Shown: piece by piece, positions 15,515 through 22,776 of the stretch
Layout of the letters: the number at the start of each line of letters is the position of its first letter
Numbering within the stretch: the stretch's first letter is position 1
The notes under the pieces: model-generated
Told to the model about the DNA's origin: nothing
Seen by the model: the letters and a program-made list of their open reading frames with translations, nothing else
The model's database searches: none
Source: Palleniella muris
Lineage (GTDB): Bacteria; Bacteroidota; Bacteroidia; Bacteroidales; Bacteroidaceae
NCBI RefSeq assembly: GCF_004792655.1
Contig: NZ_SRZC01000006.1
Span: forward strand, 62,001-126,000
DNA: 64,000 nt
Reading direction: 5' to 3'
Program-made: the position numbers and the translations under genes

Positions 15515-17533
15515 CTATAAGTCTTCGATTGGTGAACGGAAGCTGTACATGCTGAAAGTGTCAACAACATCGTCCGTTTCCTCAATGGCCTCCTGTTCCG
15601 GAACTCTGAGCGCAACCGGCTCAGACTCGATACAAGGCACATCCTCCTTTTTCATGATGCCGACCCTGTCGATTGCGTTTTCTCTGACATATTTGCCGAA
15701 CCTTGCAATCTTCTTCTGCTGCTCGATGTATGCCACAGTGTCCTCTTCCGTCTGCTCAGCCATCACCCTGTTGTATGTAACAACTTTTTCAACCTTATCG
15801 ATGTAACGGTCGCCCTGGAATATATAGATGTCCTCTGTGTCTCCGTCCTCGGCAGGCAGGAAATAGGCCGTCACTTTGTAATTGTTTGGCTCCAGCCTCT
15901 CCAATACACTGGTATCACTCAGCCACCAGTCATCGCCAAGGACTCTCACTGTTGAATTGCGACGCACGGAGGTGGACACCTTCTCGCCGATATAACGGCT
16001 CAGCATAACCTTGTCGTACGGTTTCAGAGTAGGGTTGATGTTTGCCACAAGCACCTGCCACCTCGTCATGCCAGGATACTTCTTCTGGTTAGGGTGCAGG
16101 GTGTTGTTCCACTCAGCGCAGTCAGCCCTGTCCTCTGCCACCAGCTGCTCCCAGCTGAAATATTCCTTGTCTTCCCACATCTCGTTGGTCTCGTCACTTA
16201 TCTTCTTGCTCTCCGTGCGCCACTTGCCCTTGCCGTAGAACCTGCCGATGCCCTCGTGGTTCTTGTGGATGATGCTGCGCTTCTTTGCGCCGTTCATTGC
16301 CTCGGCATACTTCTCCTGTGAGTTCTGGGGAGCACAGAAATGGACGAAGGGGAAAGCGACACCGGCCTGCAGGAAGCCGTCCTTGTACTCTGTCATCAAG
16401 TGGTTCTCCACCTCGATGCCGGCAGGCATGCCCCAACCGTTGCGCTCTATCAGCCTGAACATGTCACGGAAGCAGTCAACGACAAGACCCTGGTCCTTTT
16501 TCCTTGAGTAGCTTGCGCCGACCACACACTGGCTGACAACATCATAGGCATAATAGGCATGCACCCTCTGTTTCGTGTCCCTCAGCTTGCGTGTCAGGTC
16601 AACATCGTCCATCGTTATCTGACTCAGTGAGAACTCGCCGCTGTGCCTGTGGACGTGTGGCATCTGCTCGTGCATGAATGTGGTGAAGCTCATCAGCTTG
16701 TGCTCGATCAGAAGCTTGTTCTTCGGCTTGTTGAGATAATTGCTGATAGTGCTCTCGCTCAGTTCCAGCGGCTCGCCCTTCTTGTCCGTATAATCATCAG
16801 GGTTAAGAAGCTCCCCGCTGTCCGGGTCATAGACATCCAACTCCCCGGTCACAAACATATTGTACATCTCAAGCACACTGGTGTTGAACGGCTTGTTCGG
16901 AAGTACCGCGATGCCAAGTATCAGCCGCTCGGTCTTGTAATCCACCTTCCGCGCGCTCTGGTTGCCGAACTTGGAGCTGATAAGGCACTCGTATCCGTAC
17001 TGCCGGTACTCGCTGACCTTCTTCCTGAAGCGCAGGGTGCTCGTCGGGAGGTCATGACCCAACTCATCGCGGAGGGTCTCTATCACCATTGTCATGTCCT
17101 CCCAGCCGTATTTCTCACCCATGAGCTTCTTGCGCATGGAGGCGTTGTCGTACAGCCTGATGCAGCAGTTCAGCACGCTTGCGTTTATGGCATACCGGCG
17201 GGCAAGCTCAGCTGTGGCATTACTGCTTCTGCTCCGCACCGCCCAGTCGTTGAAGAAGGCGACAGCATGCTGGTCAAGCTCATAGTTGGACATCACCCAG
17301 CCGCGGAGAAGGACACTGCCGCCGTCGCCATACAGGCTCCTCACCGCATCCCTGTAAGGAGAGGGCAGGCTGTCAACGGCTACAAGGGCGTAATTGCCTA
17401 CCGCACCACCACCACGACGCACCACATTGATGCGTTTGCGGGCAGACATCTGCTTGTAGTTGGACTGTGTCATAACACCGCCGTCAACAAGCTCCCTCGC
17501 ACTGATGCAGAGTGTGTTTTCGTGATACTCCAT
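15515..17533 (-). CDS. MuA-like DDE transposase
   Basis: 672 residues, close to MuA (663). The N-terminal domain (1-85) resembles a MuA-type winged helix (CISARELVDGGVMTQSNY), followed by end-binding HTH domains and an RNase H-like integrase core. The first catalytic Asp lies in SQITMDDVDL (309/310); the last Glu lies in APQNSQEKYAEAMN (407 or 411). Where a second Asp is expected (GIEVENHLM, near 376) a Glu is present. The final part binds target/MuB. Catalyses replicative transposition from the phage ends, one of which is at 19995. Confidence 0.9.
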   Translation of the reverse strand: MEYHENTLCISARELVDGGVMTQSNYKQMSARKRINVVRRGGGAVGNYALVAVDSLPSPYRDAVRSLYGDGGSVLLRGWVMSNYELDQHAVAFFNDWAVRSRSSNATAELARRYAINASVLNCCIRLYDNASMRKKLMGEKYGWEDMTMVIETLRDELGHDLPTSTLRFRKKVSEYRQYGYECLISSKFGNQSARKVDYKTERLILGIAVLPNKPFNTSVLEMYNMFVTGELDVYDPDSGELLNPDDYTDKKGEPLELSESTISNYLNKPKNKLLIEHKLMSFTTFMHEQMPHVHRHSGEFSLSQITMDDVDLTRKLRDTKQRVHAYYAYDVVSQCVVGASYSRKKDQGLVVDCFRDMFRLIERNGWGMPAGIEVENHLMTEYKDGFLQAGVAFPFVHFCAPQNSQEKYAEAMNGAKKRSIIHKNHEGIGRFYGKGKWRTESKKISDETNEMWEDKEYFSWEQLVAEDRADCAEWNNTLHPNQKKYPGMTRWQVLVANINPTLKPYDKVMLSRYIGEKVSTSVRRNSTVRVLGDDWWLSDTSVLERLEPNNYKVTAYFLPAEDGDTEDIYIFQGDRYIDKVEKVVTYNRVMAEQTEEDTVAYIEQQKKIARFGKYVRENAIDRVGIMKKEDVPCIESEPVALRVPEQEAIEETDDVVDTFSMYSFRSPIEDL

Positions 17534-17554
17534 ATATCTCCTGCCAATAATAGT

Positions 17555-17746
17555 TTAATACTCAATAAGGCACCTGCCAAACGCCTTGATGCCACAGTAT
17601 ATCGGCACCATTGTAACGAAGTAGACAACACCGACAACCTTCTCCGCCGGTGACATGTCCTCATAGCTCCATTTGAAACTAAGGACGAACCATATCCAAA
17701 TAAGAACAAGAGTCAAAGCCAACATTATTTTCATCAATGCCTTCAT
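17555..17746 (-). CDS. Small two-helix membrane protein
   Basis: 63 residues from the ATG at 17746 (a start at 17806 would overlap the HTH gene). Two hydrophobic segments, LMKIMLALTLVLIWIWFVL and VVGVVYFVTMVPIYCGI, separated by a short polar SYEDMSPAEK. The two-TM layout is holin-like, but its place in the early operon next to the transposase argues against a lysis role. No family recognised. Confidence 0.6.
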   Translation of the reverse strand: MKALMKIMLALTLVLIWIWFVLSFKWSYEDMSPAEKVVGVVYFVTMVPIYCGIKAFGRCLIEY

Positions 17747-17762
17747 AATGCGTTCCTCCTTA

Positions 17763-17933
17763 CTACTCACCAACCTCAATTCCTTCAAACTGGGTTTTCG
17801 CGACATGGCGGATCTTCCGTGCCAGAAAACTGTTCTTCCTATAGTTCAATGACAGACTTACCATAGTACGGGTGCAGTCCATCACTTTGGCGATTTCTGC
17901 GATTTTACCATACTCCAAAATTATACGCTTCAT
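17763..17933 (-). CDS. Small HTH regulator of the phage early operon
   Basis: 56 residues, beginning MKRIILEYGKIAEIAKVMDC and continuing TRTMVSLSLNYRKNS, a compact helix-turn-helix; then a basic tail (LARKIRHVAKTQ). Proteins of this kind precede the transposase in Bacteroidetes Mu-like phages and may play the part of Ner, repressing early transcription, though this is inference. The gene overlaps the unused upstream start of the next frame and is preceded by an AT-rich palindrome (17940-17949). Confidence 0.75.
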   Translation of the reverse strand: MKRIILEYGKIAEIAKVMDCTRTMVSLSLNYRKNSFLARKIRHVAKTQFEGIEVGE

Positions 17934-18026
17934 ACATTATTAATATTAAAATTTCATGCTTTATTCGTTTATCTCGATTTTTTTTCGTATTTTTGCCGCC
18001 AATTAACATTGTTAACAAAACGGTAT

Positions 18027-18410
18027 ATGAATACGGACACCATCATACTCAAAGCGCAGTTCAATGCACTGAGAAACTACTTCACATCGCTGCTGCCTGC
18101 CATTTTTAAGAATGACCCTCAGACAGACAGCAAAGTGTGGCTTGCCAAATACCTTATCTGGAAGTTTGAGAGGGATTCGCTCGCACCATACGACTTCTCA
18201 GATACGCTTCCATCTCCTGAGAAAGAAAAGATAAGTCACCGACGCTTCCAACTGCAAGTTCTTCAGGATGTAGCCTATATTCAGGGGCAGCTTGAAGAAT
18301 ACGGCATACCAAGAATGATAGATTCCTACGCTGCCGCTCAAGCTCAGCAAGTCTTTCTGCATTCTGACGGTTCTGAAGAGACAATGCTGCCGCTGATTGA
18401 CAATCTTTAA
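18027..18410 (+). CDS. Unknown protein, rightward, antisense to early leader
   Basis: 127 residues from an ATG at 18027, starting MNTDTIILKAQFNALRNYF, with KVWLAKYLIWKFERDSLAPY. Codon choice resembles that of real genes nearby. A TATTTTTG box at 17988-17995 could drive it, but no good -33 box is present. It overlaps an opposing frame (18154-18438) by 257 bp and would run against the early transcript. One of the two may be spurious. Confidence 0.45.
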   Translation: MNTDTIILKAQFNALRNYFTSLLPAIFKNDPQTDSKVWLAKYLIWKFERDSLAPYDFSDTLPSPEKEKISHRRFQLQVLQDVAYIQGQLEEYGIPRMIDSYAAAQAQQVFLHSDGSEETMLPLIDNL

Positions 18411-18438
18411 TGCCGCCATTGATTTCAATTCGTTCCAT
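18154..18438 (-). CDS. Possible first gene of the early operon
   Basis: 94 residues starting MERIEINGGIKDCQSAAALS, with an amphipathic, partly coiled-coil stretch LQNRQNAERLAELERQRRN. It begins 36 bp after the strong leftward early promoter (18474-18504), the place of the first early gene. The last 50 residues look less protein-like, and the opposite strand carries a competing frame with good codon usage. Confidence 0.45.
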   Translation of the reverse strand: MERIEINGGIKDCQSAAALSLQNRQNAERLAELERQRRNLSFLVCRILQAAPEYRLHPEELAVGSVGDLSFLSQEMEAYLRSRMVRANPSQTSR

Positions 18439-18473
18439 ACGCTGTTTTTGATGTTAATATTGTTAATGCGCTG

Positions 18474-18504
18474 CAAAGATAAACAATATATCTCGACTAT
18501 GCAA
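18474..18504 (-). promoter_or_regulatory. Phage leftward early promoter
   Basis: Minus-strand TATCTTTG (18474-18481) with TTG (18502-18504) 20 bp upstream. The -33 box overlaps the second and third bases of the repressor start codon region (ATG 18499-18501), and an operator-like palindrome (18454-18466) lies at the expected transcription start. It would drive the whole transposition operon. Confidence 0.7.
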
Positions 18505-19257
18505 GAAAAGCAACAAGAAAAATCGCTTATAAAGCAAAATATCTTGCTTTATTTATCAAAAAAAGGGGTTACTCCATACGAATTTTACAAAAAATCAGGT
18601 GTAACACGCGGTGTACTACAACAAAACAATGGTATAAGCGAGGATAATCTTACAAGATTTCTTGCTTACGCCCCAGATGTTAATATTAACTGGCTTATAA
18701 CAGGCAAGGGAAAGATGCTGCAAAACGAAATGACTCCCGAGTCAGATTCCTCATCTTCTGGCAACATTTCCGACTGTAAATGTACAAAAAATAATCCAAA
18801 CTACCAGAGAGATTCAGAAAAAAATGATGCTTTACCTCTCGCCTCACAGGCTACCAAGCCGGGGGAGGGAATACCTCTCATACCCATCGACGCAATGGCG
18901 GGCGCACTCACAGGCGAAAGAACCGTCCTCGAATATGAGTGCGAGCGTTATGTAATACCGGCATTCAAGGGGGCGGACTTCCTCATACCAGTCAAAGGCT
19001 CAAGCATGTACCCGAAATACTTCTCTGGCGACATCGTGGCGTGCCAGCGCGTTCCAATGACCGACCTCTTCTTCCAGTGGAATAAGGTCTACGTCATTGA
19101 CACTAACCAGGGACCGCTCATCAAGCGCATCAAGCCCGGAAGCGACAAGGACCATGTCCTCATCGTCTCCGATAACGAAAAATACGATCCATTCGAAATC
19201 CCATGCTCCGCCATACACGCCGTCGCACTCGTCATCGGGGTCATCAGGCTGGAATAA
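18499..19257 (+). CDS. CI/LexA-like phage repressor (S24 peptidase)
   Basis: 252 residues from the ATG at 18499; an upstream ATG at 18397 would place the early promoter inside the gene. N-terminal HTH (about 10-60: LSKKGVTPYEFYKKSGVTRG), a serine-rich linker, then an S24 self-cleaving domain: cleavage site Ala134-Gly135 in DAMAGALTGE, catalytic Ser169 in KGSSMYPKY and Lys209 in GPLIKRIKPG. It would keep the prophage silent and be inactivated through RecA after DNA damage. Divergent from the early operon. The second half is visibly more GC-rich than the first. Confidence 0.9.
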   Translation: MQEKQQEKSLIKQNILLYLSKKGVTPYEFYKKSGVTRGVLQQNNGISEDNLTRFLAYAPDVNINWLITGKGKMLQNEMTPESDSSSSGNISDCKCTKNNPNYQRDSEKNDALPLASQATKPGEGIPLIPIDAMAGALTGERTVLEYECERYVIPAFKGADFLIPVKGSSMYPKYFSGDIVACQRVPMTDLFFQWNKVYVIDTNQGPLIKRIKPGSDKDHVLIVSDNEKYDPFEIPCSAIHAVALVIGVIRLE

Positions 19258-19877
19258 ACCACCCTAAACCATCCAACCTCGTCAGCCCCGTCCCATAATC
19301 ACCCTCCATCACCCCCGCACATATCGAAACGTTACATCTTTACCATCTCTTTTGCGGCTTCCCCCCCCTCCCTAAACCGTAATTCCCTATATATAATAAG
19401 GTGAAATTTGAAAACGGTGTGGAAATAGAGGGGGTACTATCGGCATGGTTTTTCAAGCCGAAATGAGGAAAACCATATTTATACCCCCTCTCCATTTGTA
19501 CCCTCAAAACCCTATTTTGTAACCCCACTTTTTTCAAAATGTAACCCCACTTTGTAACCCCACCTGTAACCCCAGTCACGAAAAACACCATTTCTGGACA
19601 CAAAAAAAAGGAGCGTAAAGCCCCCCTATTAAATAGGCATTATAACGCTGTTTTTAAGTCATTTTTAGCCCATCTAAAGGCGTAAAAGCACAAAGTCTAT
19701 ATACAAGCTAAGACACATAAAAGGCTAAAATACAGCCATTTCAGGGTGTCAAATATTCATGCATTTGTCGCCTTGGGCAAGGAATACAGCCTTTGTGTGT
19801 TCTAATGTAATATTTTCATGCAGTTTCTGCTCGCTTAACGCCCGCCAATGTAACATAAATGTAAATCTAATGTTAAG
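19258..19877. other. Non-coding right arm of the prophage
   Basis: About 620 bp between the repressor stop and the terminal repeats. It contains the TGTAACCCCAC iterons (19518-19575) and several copies of a GCGTAAA/TTTACGC-like word in both orientations (for example near 19613 and 19681) that may be weaker transposase sites. Short frames on both strands do not look like genes. Confidence 0.5.
19518..19575. repeat. Four copies of TGTAACCCCAC
   Basis: The 11-mer occurs at 19518-19528, 19540-19550, 19553-19563 and 19565-19574 (last copy ends CAG). All are in the same orientation, with 12-22 bp between starts. They lie between the repressor gene and the prophage end, where Mu-like phages keep enhancer and protein-binding sites. 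Function unknown. Confidence 0.6.
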
Positions 19878-19995
19878 TTTTTATACGTTTCGTTTTACGC
19901 CCGTATTTTTCAGCAACCGCCCTAAACCATTAATAACCAATGCATTCCGCCCTATTCCCCTCTATGTCGTTTTATACGCTTCGTTTTACGCCCCA
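19823..19995. mobile_element. Right end of the Mu-like prophage with transposase-site repeats
   Basis: Two 23-bp direct repeats differing at one base, with core TTCGTTTTACGCCC, lie at 19880-19902 and 19971-19993; a weaker relative (TCGCTTAACGCCC) ends near 19843. The outermost copy is followed by CA at 19994-19995, so that the element reads TGGGGCGTAAAACG from its end, the TG/CA termini of Mu-type elements. The coding frame of the flanking methylase gene is lost exactly here. The adjacent TATTC (19996-20000) may be the 5-bp target duplication. Confidence 0.75.
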
Positions 19996-20908
19996 TATTC
20001 TTTTCGGTGTGCTTCTGGAAAATAATCAGGTCAGAGCCGACATCTGTTCCAGCATTTTCGCTGAACGTATTGTTGGGCAGACGCAGAGCCGCCACAAGGT
20101 CAGCCTTTTTCACAAGCTCCATTCTTATGAAAGGCGAAGCGGCGTTCATTACACCCTGCGATGTGATAAAGGCAATCAGGCCTCCTTCTCTCACTTGGTC
20201 AAGACCTTTGAGAAAGAAGTAATTGTGCAACGACTTGGAAGCCTGACGATAGCCAATCTCCTTGCTAACGGCATAAGCCGGGTCTGCAACCGCGAAATCT
20301 CCGAAAGGAACATTGGAGGCAGCAACATCAAAGTAACCGTTGAAGTCACTCTCAATCTTCTCGAACCTCTCTATGCGTGTCAGCATTGACGGGTGCAGGG
20401 CTGACAAGATTTTACCGGTGAGCAAGTCCTTTTCGTAAGCCAACACCTCGGCTCCGGGGTATCTGTCATTGCGCAGGAAAGAGTCGATAAACGCTCCCTG
20501 TCCGGCAGACGGTTCAAGAAAACTTTTTATCTCTACACCCTGATATTTAAGCGCATCGGAAATAGCATCAACAATACGGTTGTCGGTATAGAATGCTGTC
20601 AGCGTTGACGCCTTCAACGACTCCATATAGCGGTTAAACTCCTTATCATCACGAGAATAATCGTGAATCAGCCGACGCAGCTCTACCGTAGGCGCGAACA
20701 GTTCAATGTCGCTCTTGCTCCACTTGGCGGCATCCGCCAGTTCATTGGCATCGTTGAGAATACACTTCAACCCACCGAATCCGGCATACTTGCGCAGCAC
20801 TGCAATCTCCTCGGCAGTCTGCGCCCCGCGCCCCTTGACACCGAGACTAAACGCCATCCGTATCGCCTCGATGTTGTCGCGCATTGTTTGTAGTCTATTG
20901 TAACTCAT
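19952..20908 (-). pseudogene. N-6 DNA methylase/helicase of a conjugative element, 5' part, interrupted by prophage
   Basis: Starts MSYNRLQTMRDNIEAIRMAF and shows LRKYAGFGGLK, FLEPSAGQGAFIDSFL (SAM-binding motif I-like) and DVAASNVPFGDF (NPPF-like motif, here NVPF). These are the opening domains of very large (well over 1000 aa) methylase-helicase proteins of Bacteroides conjugative transposons. After about residue 304 the frame enters the prophage end and stops 14 codons later (KRIKRHRGE). The remaining 3' part should lie beyond the other prophage end, outside the window. Confidence 0.8.
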
Positions 20909-21350
20909 TGCGGTATTGTTCTAAAATGTCCGCAATGGTACCCGCTAACTCGTTCTGTAGCCTCGGGTAATCTTCTCTGCTGAGGAAGTCCCCGTTGACT
21001 TCATACTTGTCAAGTATGGCGTTGACGTAACGGAGTCCGAGCAGTAATTCTGCCCACTCAATTTTTGCTTCTTCAGTCGGCAGGTCGTTGTGGAACAGTT
21101 CTTCAAGGAGGTTGAATATCACATCCCAACGGGACACATAGTGACCTTCGAGAAGAACACGCATGGCGAGTTCCTCGGCTACGGACTGACTGCGCCCTTC
21201 GAGGATAAGGTGGGTCATGGTCTTATATGCTTCGCCGGCGCGGGTATTGATAAACTCTGGGTCTGTTAATTCGGGAAAGCGGTGGTCACGTAGGTGACCG
21301 TAGAGATAGGCTGCGAAATAGTCCATCTCATTTTCATGAGATTGTTTCAT
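20895..21350 (-). CDS. DUF1896 family protein
   Basis: 151 residues from the ATG at 21350 (MKQSHENEMDYFAAYLYGHL). The family pattern F-INTRAGEAYKTMTHLILEGR and VLLEGHYVSRWDVIFNLLEE is clear. These proteins are found almost only in Bacteroidetes mobile elements, just upstream of the large methylase-helicase gene, as here, with a 14-bp overlap. Function unknown. Confidence 0.85.
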   Translation of the reverse strand: MKQSHENEMDYFAAYLYGHLRDHRFPELTDPEFINTRAGEAYKTMTHLILEGRSQSVAEELAMRVLLEGHYVSRWDVIFNLLEELFHNDLPTEEAKIEWAELLLGLRYVNAILDKYEVNGDFLSREDYPRLQNELAGTIADILEQYRNELQ

Positions 21351-21573
21351 TATGGTGGGGAATTTAGTGGTTTGCCGAAATCCTGTTTGCTTAAAGTGGT
21401 GTATGGTAGGCATATAAGCAAAAGGACACCGGGTTCCCGCCCGATGTCCAACCACTAAATCCACGTCAAAAATGAAACAAAAACATTATATGACGTTGAA
21501 TCAAGTGCAAAGATACAAAATCTTCGGGACATTCGGGAGGAGTTATTGATATTTTAGCTGATTTTCAAGCCTC

Positions 21574-22653
21574 TTAACCCGCTTTCTTGTGGGATTTACG
21601 CTTCTTGCGGGCTTTCTTCTGAAAATCATTCTCGTCGGGGGTGAAGGCCTCGATGACTCGCTTCACGATGAGGTTGTAGAGTTTTTCCTCGTCACGGCTG
21701 AGGTCGGTGGGATGCAGCCCGGTCGTGACTATGCCATGACCGTTATAGGGCGTTTCGCCATTGTGGAAGGTGTTGCGGGTGCTGAGCCATCCCACTTCTT
21801 TAGCCATCCGGCCGTAGCAGGGGTTGTGTTCCAGCACACGGAAGTCACGACGCATGGAGTCATAAACATTGCCGGGGATGCCGTTCTGGTAGAGGTAGGG
21901 GTATGAGATCAGCCCTTTGGCGTAAAGTTTGTGGGCGATGAGGAACGTCGGCTCAAAATCGTAGCCGAGTTCCATAGTGGCATCCATCCACAGGGTGACC
22001 ATGTTGTGAAGAGTCTGACCCTTCACGATATTCAGTTCCACGTCGCCGCTTTCATCGGCTGATTCGTTCTCAGCCGATTCGATGTCGAGGTCTTTTCCTG
22101 CGGCCTCGGAATTGGCTTTGAGAAAAAAATTCACGAGTTCCTCCGCGAGCCATGCCTCATGCTTGTCGGGAGAATATGTGCCGTTCTCGACAGCCCGGAT
22201 GATGATGGGCTTACGCAGACGTGGAAGCCATGCGCGGCGCACAGTCACCGGCATACGGAGATACCAGTACAGGTTCAGGAACGCCAGTTCTCCTTCGAAT
22301 GTGGGTTCCATGGCGTTGACGACGACATTGCTTTTTGCCCACAGCGTCTTGATTACGGAGAGTTGGGCTTCGTCGGCTTTCGACTTCTCCCAGCCGAGCA
22401 GCGCATCATAGTTGCGCATCCTGAAATTGAAGTGGTGCGCGTACATCTGGCGCATGTCCTGACCGGAGTTCATGACGAACTTTTCGCCATGCTTGTATTC
22501 GGATTCGATGATTTCGCCGTTGGTCCATGTCACGGCATAGCCGTTGCCATGATAGTAGCCTTCGAGTTCGGAGGTTGCGCCGATTGCGCGGGCAATGGTC
22601 TCAGCCATGAAACGGTTGGCGGTTACGACTGTCACGAGTGTCTTCTTTGTCAT
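21574..22653 (-). CDS. Topoisomerase IA-like protein of mobile element, reduced
   Basis: 359 residues, starting MTKKTLVTVVTANRFMAETI; the N-terminus is Toprim-like (ARAIGATSELEGYYHGNGYA) as in TopB of Bacteroides conjugative elements. Later LYAKGLISYPYLYQNGIPG aligns with the active-site region YPRTDS: the Tyr is kept but the following Arg-Thr-Asp-Ser is not. It is about half the usual topoisomerase III length and ends in a lysine-rich tail. It may be a degenerate or specialised relative without full activity. Confidence 0.7.
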   Translation of the reverse strand: MTKKTLVTVVTANRFMAETIARAIGATSELEGYYHGNGYAVTWTNGEIIESEYKHGEKFVMNSGQDMRQMYAHHFNFRMRNYDALLGWEKSKADEAQLSVIKTLWAKSNVVVNAMEPTFEGELAFLNLYWYLRMPVTVRRAWLPRLRKPIIIRAVENGTYSPDKHEAWLAEELVNFFLKANSEAAGKDLDIESAENESADESGDVELNIVKGQTLHNMVTLWMDATMELGYDFEPTFLIAHKLYAKGLISYPYLYQNGIPGNVYDSMRRDFRVLEHNPCYGRMAKEVGWLSTRNTFHNGETPYNGHGIVTTGLHPTDLSRDEEKLYNLIVKRVIEAFTPDENDFQKKARKKRKSHKKAG

Positions 22654-22776
22654 ATTTGAAATGTTTTTATTGTGAGTTGGGAATTTTGAGACGAAAGCGT
22701 CGGGAGGTTCCGGACCCTCCCTAGGCGTTTCATCCGCGTGGGTTCAGTGGTTGTGGATTATACTCTGCTGTGGGAA

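Larger units (their letters stand above)
17940..18690. promoter_or_regulatory. Putative phage operator sites (TTAAYATT-type palindromes)
   Basis: Four related palindromes lie around the repressor and early promoters: TTAATATTAA (17940-17949), TTAACATTGTTAA (18003-18015), TTAATATTGTTAA (18454-18466) and GTTAATATTAAC (18679-18690, inside the repressor gene). Two lie just downstream of TAnnTTTG boxes, where a bound repressor would block transcription. Binding is inferred. Confidence 0.5.

Noticed and set aside
17555-17746. Phage holin
   Set aside because: Two-helix layout fits, but the gene is in the early transposition operon and no endolysin lies near it.
19340-19603. Minus-strand frame of 87 codons near the prophage end
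   Set aside because: Its sequence is produced by the TGTAACCCCAC repeats and lacks a promoter or family resemblance.
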